From UBA4661 sp002405405 (GTDB lineage Bacteria > Bacteroidota > Ignavibacteria > Kapaibacteriales > UBA4661), in assembly GCA_036847245.1 (NCBI GenBank), contig DAIUAL010000216.1, positions 1-5,898 on the forward strand: DNA of 5,898 nucleotides, written 5' to 3'. Within the stretch, counting starts at the first letter, position 1; the number at the start of each line of letters is the position of its first letter. A model generated the notes under the pieces. That model searched no databases. It was not told the DNA's origin and was given only the letters and a program-made list of their open reading frames with translations. The translations under genes were made by a program, and so were the position numbers. Shown here piece after piece: positions 1 through 5,760 of this stretch.

Positions 1-32
1 TGTTCAAGAAGGATCTGTTCGTAGCGATTCAT
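1..32 (-). CDS. 5' end of a gene, probably transketolase C-terminal subunit (partial)
   Basis: On the minus strand an ATG at 32-30 opens a frame that runs off the window, reading MNRYEQILLE. It begins 52 bases after the stop of the N-terminal transketolase subunit and points the same way. Split transketolases are normally encoded as adjacent N and C subunit genes, and the C subunit often starts with a short helix of this kind before a Glu-Asp-x-Arg-Ile segment that would lie beyond the edge. The ribosome binding site is weak: CAGG lies nine bases upstream. What is seen is only a start codon and ten codons; the identity is inferred from position. It could be any other gene of the cluster. Confidence 0.45.
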   Translation of the reverse strand, partial: MNRYEQILLE

Positions 33-84
33 AAGATTAAACCTGATATGAAAAAAATTTCAAGACAGTTGAGATGTAATATCA

Positions 85-945
85 TTACCGAACAATCAGT
101 GCTTCTGATTCCAGATCCGCAATGGCATGACCTTGTAGTTCTTGATGGAGTTGATGGATTTCATTTTTTGTAAAATTGCAGAACCATCGATCTGCTCTGC
201 GCGCGATACTTGGAATTCCCTTACCCCGTACTGTATCAGCAATGATGACGATTGGTTTGTCATTCTCCTTTTCATCTAAAGATTTGAATGCCATATCTAA
301 TGCTTGAAAATCATGTCCATCAAGACGTAGAACATGACACCCAAATGCTTCAAACTTTGGTGCTAGTGGTTCTAATGGAATAAGTTCTTCGGTAGCAAAA
401 TTTGCTTGAAACTCATTGCGATCAACGATAACAATCAAGTTATTTAAATGCTGGGCTGATGCCACGAGTAATGCTTCCCAGATACTTCCTTCATTAAGTT
501 CACCATCGCCAACGATCACAACGACACGGTTGTCGGTGTTACGCAATTTGCAGTCATAGGCAATGCCCATTCCAACTGATAACAAATGCCCCAACGACCC
601 CGAATGAAACTCTACCCCATTAACATTCCTATTCGGATGCCAATAAAAGCTATCATGCGTTTTCAAATGATTCTGCAAACGGCTCTTTTCGATAAAGCCT
701 AACTCCGCAAAGACACCATATAATGCTGGGACATCATGCCCTTTGGAAAGCAAAAGATAGTCCCTTAGCGGATCCTGCGTTGTCTGTGGCGATACACGCA
801 AGAACTCGGTATAGAGATAAACCAGAAGATCAGCGCACGATAACGAAGCACCTGTAAAACAGCCGCCGTCGGTAGACAAGGAAAGTATATGCTCACGTAC
901 TTTCAATGCGAGGTCTTCTAATTCCAGTTGACGTTGAGTGGTCAT
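85..945 (-). CDS. Transketolase, N-terminal (thiamine-diphosphate-binding) subunit
   Basis: This 286-residue protein is the N-terminal half of a two-subunit transketolase-like enzyme, which would transfer two-carbon units in the cytoplasm using thiamine diphosphate. Visible motifs are SKGH (67-70), GSLGH (116-120), the cofactor motif GDGELNEGS (146-154) ending in NN (168-169), the metal-ligand region VDRNEFQ (174-180), IPLEPL (189-194) and TVRGKGIP (238-245). The length fits N-subunit proteins and excludes a full transketolase of about 660 residues. The frame is open up to 1017, overlapping the previous gene, but homology begins at the LELEDLALKVRE helix, so the ATG at 945 is preferred; it follows the SpsF-like stop by 25 bases without a clear Shine-Dalgarno. 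It departs from housekeeping enzymes: the usual SGHPGG is GGCFTGA (27-33), and a Trp-Phe (254-255) stands where Trp-His is common. With glycan genes upstream, a role in making a special sugar is inferred. Confidence 0.9.
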   Translation of the reverse strand: MTTQRQLELEDLALKVREHILSLSTDGGCFTGASLSCADLLVYLYTEFLRVSPQTTQDPLRDYLLLSKGHDVPALYGVFAELGFIEKSRLQNHLKTHDSFYWHPNRNVNGVEFHSGSLGHLLSVGMGIAYDCKLRNTDNRVVVIVGDGELNEGSIWEALLVASAQHLNNLIVIVDRNEFQANFATEELIPLEPLAPKFEAFGCHVLRLDGHDFQALDMAFKSLDEKENDKPIVIIADTVRGKGIPSIARRADRWFCNFTKNEIHQLHQELQGHAIADLESEALIVR

Positions 946-970
946 AGTAGAAAACTTTGATAACAAGTGG

Positions 971-1768
971 CTAAATAATATTTCGTGTTTGCGTAGCATG
1001 AATAGTATGCAATTCATCCAAGTGATGACGATACCAATTCACACCTGCAAACTCTTCGTTGATTGTGTGTATATCAGGGCGCTCTTGCAACAAGTGGAGT
1101 ATATCATCGATAGTAAAGCGCGGATTTGCATCGTATAATTCAGCATAGACAGTACGAATAAATTCATAGTCTTCAGCGTAGTCAAGCGTCCAGCGATGCG
1201 ACATCGATAGGTTTTGCCCTGTTTCCCACAATACATTCCCACAACGAAACAATCCAGTGTCCCAGATGTATGGTGTCGTATGTTCACGCTGCATCATAAT
1301 GCGAGCATTTCGCCATGCTGTTTCAAGGGCTGCCATACTCATGACCTCGACATCATTTCCATCGGGATACGAAGCAGGATGAAGGTTCGATACATAATCA
1401 AAATCACATTTATGTTCACGGTAATATCGAATCACTTTATCAATAATAGCTGGATCAATTAATGGACAATCAGACGGAATTTTGACAATAGCATCGGCAC
1501 AGTATTCTTTTGCACATTGGTAATGACGATCAAGCAAGTCTAACAAACTGCCACGCATGACGGGTATATCATAATATTTGCACAGGCGAACAATTTCGCT
1601 GTCATCATCATTTGTAGATGTTGCTACGACAACAGTACTTGGTTCATTTGCAAAACGAATCCGCTCCACTTGACGATACAGTGCAGGCATTCCGGCAAGT
1701 GGCTTCATTACTTTTTCGGGTAGCCGTGAAGATGACATTCGCGCTTGTACAACGACGACAATATTCAT
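971..1768 (-). CDS. SpsF-like cytidylyltransferase family protein (sugar nucleotidyltransferase)
   Basis: A 265-residue protein of the SpsF/acylneuraminate cytidylyltransferase-like family, with a Rossmann-like nucleotidyltransferase fold. Such proteins are thought to activate sugars with CTP for surface glycans, such as spore coat polysaccharide, flagellin glycans or O-antigen. The family signature is complete: VVQARMSSSRLPEKVMKPL (6-24) is the nucleotide-binding loop, PSDCPLIDP (98-106) carries the metal-binding Asp100, and YPDGNDVEVMS (134-144), REHTTPYIW (161-169) and RWTLDYAEDYEFI (192-204) follow in the usual order. Its ATG overlaps the TGA of the gene upstream as ATGA, implying translational coupling, and a strong Shine-Dalgarno precedes it. 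The exact sugar cannot be read from the sequence. The substrate may be a sugar phosphate made by the neighbouring transketolase pair, but that is inference. Family assignment is firm; catalytic activity is less so, since many SpsF proteins are uncharacterised. Confidence 0.92.
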   Translation of the reverse strand: MNIVVVVQARMSSSRLPEKVMKPLAGMPALYRQVERIRFANEPSTVVVATSTNDDDSEIVRLCKYYDIPVMRGSLLDLLDRHYQCAKEYCADAIVKIPSDCPLIDPAIIDKVIRYYREHKCDFDYVSNLHPASYPDGNDVEVMSMAALETAWRNARIMMQREHTTPYIWDTGLFRCGNVLWETGQNLSMSHRWTLDYAEDYEFIRTVYAELYDANPRFTIDDILHLLQERPDIHTINEEFAGVNWYRHHLDELHTIHATQTRNII

Positions 1769-2808
1769 ACTGCAAGCTCTCCTTTTACACCTGAATCTCT
1801 ACCATAAGAAATAGGCACAACACGTGAGATTGGATGATGAAGTTGTGATGTATCTACGACTACTTTCCTGCACACACTTGCAATTGCCTGAGCAGAACTT
1901 GCTTGATTTTGCAAGGGAGCCAGGACACGTAAAGATTCGACATTAAATTCCGAATACACTTCCTTGCCAAGCGTAATGCCGATGTAAACTACAGTCGAGA
2001 ACCTTGTAATCAAGACATCGCAGTTTGCAATCATTGCACCAATATTTCCATTCGTGAAACAAAGAGCTTGTGGTGCATATTTTTCAACTTCGCGAATGGC
2101 TCGATCATGATTTTCATTAGGATGAAATTTGAACATGAGCTGTCTGCCATTAGCAATTCGAAGTGCTTTTTCAATAAACTTTTTGCGGTTCTCATACTTG
2201 AATGTTTCTCGCGCATCAGATGTGGCAACCAGTACATAATTCTTATATGGAAAATCATTTTGAAGAAATTGTGCGCAGTTATCATAGTTTGGAATACCTG
2301 TCACCACAAGTCGGTCGGGATGAACACCTTTATTGATAAAATGTTGCTTATAGCCCTCAGAAGCAACGCAGAATGCTTGATACGCATGTGATAATCCGGT
2401 AGTAGCAGTGCTGGCTAAATAGCGCGGTAGTCGGAGATATTTCACTATGTAGTACATTAGGTTTTCGGGGTCTGTCATGCCCTCTTGTACTAGAACTATT
2501 GGCTTACCGACAATATTTTTAGGAATAATCAAATCGCTGCATGTAACAACTAAATCATAATCGCCATGCTCACCGCGATCATCAATGCAAAGATTATTAC
2601 TTTGTAAATATTGAATTGTTGAAGAACGAAATGTGCCTGATAAAACCGTCTTGGATAAAAGACCCATTTTCACGGCAAGATTGATAATTCCATCGGCATA
2701 GTAGGGTGTGAATGCAGTCTGATACTCTTCTGGCAACGCTTGCGCAATGGCGTGCATCATGGTTGTTTGGTTCATAGAACCACAAATGAAGAGTATGCGA
2801 TGCTTCAT
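1765..2808 (-). CDS. Putative GT-B-fold glycosyltransferase / polysaccharide biosynthesis protein
   Basis: A 347-residue soluble protein without signal peptide or membrane segments. Its layout is that of two Rossmann-like domains, as in GT-B enzymes. The N-domain starts with RILFICGSMNQTTMMHAIAQ (4-23) and contains DLVVTCSDLIIP (85-96) and KPIVLVQEG (102-110). A linker VVTGIPNYD (168-176) leads to a C-domain with FKFHPNEN (226-233) and CDVLITRFSTVVYIGITLGK (263-282). The His-Pro-Asn and 'Thr/Ser-rich, then small-residue helix, then Gly-Lys' pattern resembles the nucleotide-sugar side of CDP-glycerol glycerophosphotransferases, capsule KpsS-like proteins and UDP-GlcNAc 2-epimerases, so an epimerase is an alternative. 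The last coding bases overlap the start of the SpsF-like gene, which ties the two functionally. The ATG at 2808 has no evident Shine-Dalgarno. Family-level call is moderately sure; donor and acceptor are unknown. Confidence 0.7.
   Translation of the reverse strand: MKHRILFICGSMNQTTMMHAIAQALPEEYQTAFTPYYADGIINLAVKMGLLSKTVLSGTFRSSTIQYLQSNNLCIDDRGEHGDYDLVVTCSDLIIPKNIVGKPIVLVQEGMTDPENLMYYIVKYLRLPRYLASTATTGLSHAYQAFCVASEGYKQHFINKGVHPDRLVVTGIPNYDNCAQFLQNDFPYKNYVLVATSDARETFKYENRKKFIEKALRIANGRQLMFKFHPNENHDRAIREVEKYAPQALCFTNGNIGAMIANCDVLITRFSTVVYIGITLGKEVYSEFNVESLRVLAPLQNQASSAQAIASVCRKVVVDTSQLHHPISRVVPISYGRDSGVKGELAV
1778..1786 (-). promoter_or_regulatory. Strong ribosome binding site of the SpsF-like gene
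   Basis: The minus strand reads AAAAGGAGA, with nine bases between AGGAGA and the ATG at 1768. It lies inside the last codons of the upstream gene and supports the ATGA-overlap start. It is the best-placed Shine-Dalgarno in the window; the starts at 32, 945, 2808 and 5670 have none or only a weak one. Confidence 0.8.
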
Positions 2809-2870
2809 AGTTTTTGGGCGAATGATATTGACAGTTTTATTGGTTATTGATGGTATTGTATAAGTGTCCT

Positions 2871-2878
2871 CAAAACTA
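2871..2878 (-). promoter_or_regulatory. Candidate -7 promoter element upstream of the glycan gene set
   Basis: The minus strand reads TAGTTTTG, an exact match to the TAnnTTTG element known from Bacteroidota promoters. It lies 62 bases before the ATG at 2808. No TTTG is found at the expected 19-21 base distance upstream (the nearest resemblance is TTTA 22 bases away), so this is a half-supported promoter. The same octamer occurs at the same distance before the metallo-hydrolase ATG. Confidence 0.3.
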
Positions 2879-2919
2879 CCTTACGAGCATTACCGACGTA
2901 TAAACAGATAGTTACTGTT

Positions 2920-2960
2920 GTGTTATGATGGATTATCAAGCCATAACACTGTTCGACAGT
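2920..2960 (-). repeat. Two adjacent inverted repeats just after the metallo-hydrolase gene
   Basis: GTGTTATG (2920-2927) pairs perfectly with CATAACAC (2942-2949) around a 14-base loop, and ACTGT (2948-2952) pairs with ACAGT (2956-2960) around a 3-base loop. The two stems share bases 2948-2949, so they cannot both form fully. They sit at the 3' end of the metallo-hydrolase transcript and could slow or protect it. No T-tract follows on the minus strand, so this is not a classical intrinsic terminator, and readthrough into the gene at 2808 is possible. Confidence 0.35.
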
Positions 2961-4042
2961 CAATGGTGATGTTGGTAGTAAGCAATAGGTTGCACTATTG
3001 GCAGTGTAAATATCTGACCAACGCTATGCGTTACAATTTCTGTTGCATGTAGGGAATGTGCTGTCCATAAACGTTGCATTGGCTCTTTCATTGGCTCACC
3101 TGCTTGCCCAAAGGTATTGCAGTGCATTGGCATAAATGCTTTTGCTTGCATCATATCTGCCATAGCAAGAGCTTCTTCCGGTGTGCAATGATTATCGCCA
3201 CAGCCTGTATAAGCACCAATAGGCATCATCGCAACATCAATGTCGGAGAGCGACTGAAAAGCAGATGTCAATGTTGTATCGCCTGCAAAGACAAGTCGCT
3301 TGCCACCACATTCAATAAGATAGCCATTGTAACTCCGACCGATTTTTTTTGAGCCATTGCGTCGATCAGCTTCCCATGGCATACGCCAACCATTGTGAAG
3401 AACCTCAATTGCAGTAATCTTGACATGCTGAAATTCGTAAGACATTCCCCAGTCTAATTCTTGGATACTGCGCCACAACAAGTGCTCAGTGATATCAGTA
3501 GTATTTTTTGCGGTGATGACATCAATTTGTGCAGGATAAGTTTCAGCAAAGTATTCTAGAGTTCTGAGATCGGTATGATCTATATGTGCATGTGAAAGCA
3601 AAATTATATCCGGTTTCGGCATATCTTCTAATGCTATCGCAGGCTTAACCAAACGCTTTGGACCAATGATTGCACCGAATAGACTTAAACCAATTCGATC
3701 AAACATTACAGGGTCGGTAAGAATGCATATTCCCAATACTTGAATTAACATCGTTGAGTGCCCTACCCACTGAATACTAATTGCATTGCAATCATAAGTA
3801 CGTGGTAAAGGAAGCTTTGGCTGCTGAATTTTTGTGGTGAGAAGTTCTGTCGATTTTGCTAACAGTGGATTACTCATGACGTGCACAGAGACCGCACCAA
3901 TGGCTGATGTTAGCGCAAGCGATGCAAATTGCCGACGTGAGAGTAGTGATGTTTTTGGAGCTTGGTGATTGGAGAATATTTGCGATGGCAACGCTTGATG
4001 CAGACTTGATTCTACTTGAGAATAATGACACCCTTGTTTCAT
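2960..4042 (-). CDS. Tat-exported metallo-beta-lactamase-fold hydrolase (UlaG/NAPE-PLD-like)
   Basis: A 360-residue metal-dependent hydrolase predicted to act outside the cytoplasm. A twin-arginine signal is seen as SRRQF (35-39) followed by a mildly hydrophobic stretch, ASLALTSAIGAVSV, with possible cleavage near PLLA/K (62-63). The catalytic domain opens with WVGHSTMLIQ and ILTDPV (about 92-112), then the metal motif SHAHIDHTD (150-158: His151, His153, Asp155, His156). The remaining ligands are likely His216 in LHNGWR, Asp255 in FAGDT and His307 in MPMH, so all are present. The layout matches the UlaG/NAPE-PLD branch (lactonases, phosphodiesterases); the substrate is unknown. The open frame extends to a TTG at 4084, with another ATG at 4066, but only the ATG at 4042 has a GGAG at proper spacing. 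The 34-residue region before the twin arginines is unusually long. An A8 run lies in the coding strand (3343-3350). Confidence 0.88.
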   Translation of the reverse strand: MKQGCHYSQVESSLHQALPSQIFSNHQAPKTSLLSRRQFASLALTSAIGAVSVHVMSNPLLAKSTELLTTKIQQPKLPLPRTYDCNAISIQWVGHSTMLIQVLGICILTDPVMFDRIGLSLFGAIIGPKRLVKPAIALEDMPKPDIILLSHAHIDHTDLRTLEYFAETYPAQIDVITAKNTTDITEHLLWRSIQELDWGMSYEFQHVKITAIEVLHNGWRMPWEADRRNGSKKIGRSYNGYLIECGGKRLVFAGDTTLTSAFQSLSDIDVAMMPIGAYTGCGDNHCTPEEALAMADMMQAKAFMPMHCNTFGQAGEPMKEPMQRLWTAHSLHATEIVTHSVGQIFTLPIVQPIAYYQHHH

Positions 4043-4047
4043 ACATG

Positions 4048-4051
4048 CTCC
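4048..4051 (-). promoter_or_regulatory. Ribosome binding site deciding the metallo-hydrolase start
   Basis: GGAG on the minus strand lies five bases before the ATG at 4042. The rival ATG at 4066 has AAGG directly against it, too close to work, and the TTG at 4084 has nothing recognisable. This favours the 360-residue product. Confidence 0.55.
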
Positions 4052-4104
4052 GATTAATGTGAACATCCTTGATACATGTACCAAGGCTGAGAATTAAACG
4101 GAAG

Positions 4105-4112
4105 CAAAACTA
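4105..4112 (-). promoter_or_regulatory. Candidate -7 promoter element upstream of the metallo-hydrolase gene
   Basis: The minus strand reads TATATAGTTTTG, containing TAGTTTTG, a match to TAnnTTTG, 62 bases before the ATG at 4042. If used, transcription would begin near 4098 and give a leader of about 55 bases. No TTTG lies at the expected upstream distance, so the call is weak. Its support comes from lying downstream of the terminator at 4233-4263, where a new promoter is needed. Confidence 0.33.
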
Positions 4113-4175
4113 TATACAGACTATCTACGATTTGTATAATGAGCACATAACATACAAACTGTTACTTGATAATAA

Positions 4176-4183
4176 CACCTCCT
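4176..4183 (-). promoter_or_regulatory. Orphan Shine-Dalgarno-like sequence AGGAGGTG
   Basis: The minus strand carries AGGAGGTG, a full complement to the 16S rRNA 3' end, but no ATG, GTG or TTG follows at usable distance: the next ATG is 24 bases away and opens only ten codons. A 12-codon frame starting at 4220 ends in TAG overlapping it. It may be chance, a relic of a lost gene, or part of a leader; nothing else supports a gene here. Confidence 0.3.
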
Positions 4184-4188
4184 AACAT

Positions 4189-4203
4189 TGCAGTAATTCT
4201 GCA
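4189..4203. repeat. Small perfect dyad, possible operator
   Basis: TGCAG (4189-4193) and CTGCA (4199-4203) form a perfect inverted repeat around the 5-base centre TAATT. It lies between the terminator of the DUF4139 gene and the metallo-hydrolase gene. The form would suit a dimeric repressor, but arms of five bases occur often by chance. Confidence 0.25.
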
Positions 4204-4232
4204 TAACAGTGAAATAACATAGTTTCTTCAAT

Positions 4233-4263
4233 AAAAAAAAAGAGCATCTTTCGATACTCTTTT
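4233..4263 (-). terminator. Intrinsic terminator of the DUF4139 gene
   Basis: In the minus-strand RNA, AAAAGAGUAUC (4263-4253) pairs with GAUGCUCUUUU (4248-4238) as an 11-base-pair stem with a single G-U pair, closed by a GAAA tetraloop and running into U's down to 4233. It starts 27 bases after the TGA at 4293-4291. The stem, stable loop and U-tract make this a textbook Rho-independent terminator acting on the minus strand. It separates the DUF4139 unit from the metallo-hydrolase gene. Confidence 0.9.
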
Positions 4264-4290
4264 GATAATATCACGTTGTCATATCAAGCA

Positions 4291-5670
4291 TCAGTACGCA
4301 TATCGCACTGTATATGTCAATACAGTTTTACCATCTTTCTTAGCAGGAATAGCCCACACCGCTTTTTGAGCATTTGGCGACGTATATGGCAAGGATGATT
4401 GAGTGATAGTCCAATTTGTACCAAATACTTTTTCGAGGTTAACGACAATGTCCTCTTTCTTGCGATTAGTAATTGTTACCTCCATTGTTTGTTCAAACAC
4501 CTTATCAGAAATCTTATTGTAATTCTTTTGGATCTCGTCGCCTTTTACATCAAATGCATTACCTAACTTTAGCTTAATTGCTTCGTTGCGAGGTGTGTGG
4601 TCAATCGCATCTTCTCCGATGAATTCAGCGCTGGCACCGTTTTGTTTATTCATGCGCACTTTGCCTTTTGGCATTGGTACACCCAGACCACTTTTCTCAT
4701 CGTTGATAAATTCAACAAAGACTTTTACATCGCGAGATCCGCTACCACTATACACAAACTGTTTTTTAGCAGGAACACTCTTTGCTTCAAAAAGAGAGAT
4801 TTGTTTCATTTCGTTGTTTGCAAGTGTAACAGGACGCTGGAGGGTATACAAATGATACTCGAAAAACTCTTTCTCATCGAATTGCTGGGCACTTGCATCT
4901 GTTGCAAGCACACGTGATTGTTTGGTCTGTGCATACATCATTTGCACATTTTCTTGTACACGATTCACATCTCCTGCAATAAGTTTTAAGTTCGCATTGG
5001 GAAATGTTGCTCCGGTTTTATTGTCAATACTCACCCATGCGTTCACATCAACGGCATTTTCTTTATCGTTAAGAGTTGCAACATACTCTGCATGCCATTG
5101 AAAGCCACCGGTCTGATACGTTACAGCTACGGGCTGTTTTGCTGCAAGTTGAGATTGAACCGACCATACTAATGTTGGTTGAAGAATCAACCCTTCCGGT
5201 AAACTTGGCAAAGCAACACGATATTCGTTGGCGCGGAGAATCATCACACCGCCTGTTTCGGGTTGGAGAACAATACTCTCGCCTGATGCAGAAAGAAGTT
5301 TGCCCTTCACTGTTTCGTTGGCACGACTTGTCAGCGTAATATCTTTGCCGATGTAGCGATCAAAAATTTTCCATGCATTCACCAAATCGTATTGATAATT
5401 CTGCTCAAGCACTGTTCCTTTTAGAACAGCTTGCACTGTAGTCGGATCAATTGCTGAAGGAATATCCGTGAAACGCACGGTAGATGCACCGAGTGGCAAA
5501 GTCATGGAGCGTATATCACGTACAACACCAAGATTGTTATTATAAACCGTAATATCGAGTGACACACGATCAGCTTGTTGTGCATTTGCCGAAACATAGG
5601 TAAGTAACAGAATCAGAAATGCAGCGAAACGATGACGAACAAAACGCAGACGGTGGAGATAGGTCAGCAT
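4291..5670 (-). CDS. Secreted DUF4139 domain-containing protein
   Basis: A 459-residue exported protein of unknown function. Starting at the ATG at 5670 it has a standard signal peptide: basic RLRFVRHR (7-14), hydrophobic FAAFLILLLTYVS, and a likely cut at ANA/QQ (30/31). The mature part begins with the family's N-terminal strand region, ITVYNNNLGVVRDIR (40-54), and DIPSAIDPTTVQ (69-80). The DUF4139 core follows: WHAEYVATL (192-200), AWVSIDNKTGATFPNANLKL (211-230), FFEYHLYTLQRP (269-280), GLGVPMPKGKVRM (328-340), IDHTPRNEAIKL (356-367) and GNAFDVKGDE (370-379). It ends in strand-rich LTYTVRYAY. The length is typical of the family, which is beta-rich and envelope-associated; no enzyme site is recognised. 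The frame stays open to an ATG at 5754, but that adds a second hydrophobic segment before the signal peptide, and none of the three ATGs has a Shine-Dalgarno. A strong terminator follows. Confidence 0.88.
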   Translation of the reverse strand: MLTYLHRLRFVRHRFAAFLILLLTYVSANAQQADRVSLDITVYNNNLGVVRDIRSMTLPLGASTVRFTDIPSAIDPTTVQAVLKGTVLEQNYQYDLVNAWKIFDRYIGKDITLTSRANETVKGKLLSASGESIVLQPETGGVMILRANEYRVALPSLPEGLILQPTLVWSVQSQLAAKQPVAVTYQTGGFQWHAEYVATLNDKENAVDVNAWVSIDNKTGATFPNANLKLIAGDVNRVQENVQMMYAQTKQSRVLATDASAQQFDEKEFFEYHLYTLQRPVTLANNEMKQISLFEAKSVPAKKQFVYSGSGSRDVKVFVEFINDEKSGLGVPMPKGKVRMNKQNGASAEFIGEDAIDHTPRNEAIKLKLGNAFDVKGDEIQKNYNKISDKVFEQTMEVTITNRKKEDIVVNLEKVFGTNWTITQSSLPYTSPNAQKAVWAIPAKKDGKTVLTYTVRYAY

Positions 5671-5760
5671 AACAAGAAGAAATAAATGGACGAATAAGGA
5701 TTGCTCTATCACCATAGATAAGCTACGGAATAAGACTGCACCAGAAAAGTACATGCAATG

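Noticed and set aside
946..1017. Extension of the transketolase frame upstream to an ATG at 1017, overlapping the SpsF-like gene by 47 bases
   Set aside because: The extra 24 residues have no counterpart in the family, no Shine-Dalgarno precedes either upstream ATG (1017 or 999), and family similarity begins just after the ATG at 945.
938..1462. Plus-strand and alternative minus-strand open frames across the transketolase/SpsF junction (for example 938-1138, 1039-1287 and 1214-1462)
   Set aside because: They lie opposite or out of frame with a clearly conserved gene, have unnatural composition rich in Cys, His and Ile, and show no recognisable domain.
2031..2785. Open frames within the GT-B-like gene (2031-2285 minus, 2068-2391 plus, 2597-2785 minus)
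   Set aside because: They are shadow frames of the 347-residue gene, without family resemblance or start signals.
3074..3352. Plus-strand open frame opposite the metallo-hydrolase gene
   Set aside because: It is antisense to the conserved catalytic domain, with a Cys/His/Trp-rich composition typical of a shadow frame.
4131..4140. Plus-strand TATAAT resembling a -10 box
   Set aside because: No acceptable -35 element lies upstream and no plus-strand gene follows; in AT-rich intergenic DNA this is expected by chance.
4586..5339. Plus-strand open frames opposite the DUF4139 gene (4586-4855, 4597-4917, 5076-5339)
   Set aside because: They are antisense to well-conserved DUF4139 motifs and have no domain or ribosome binding site.
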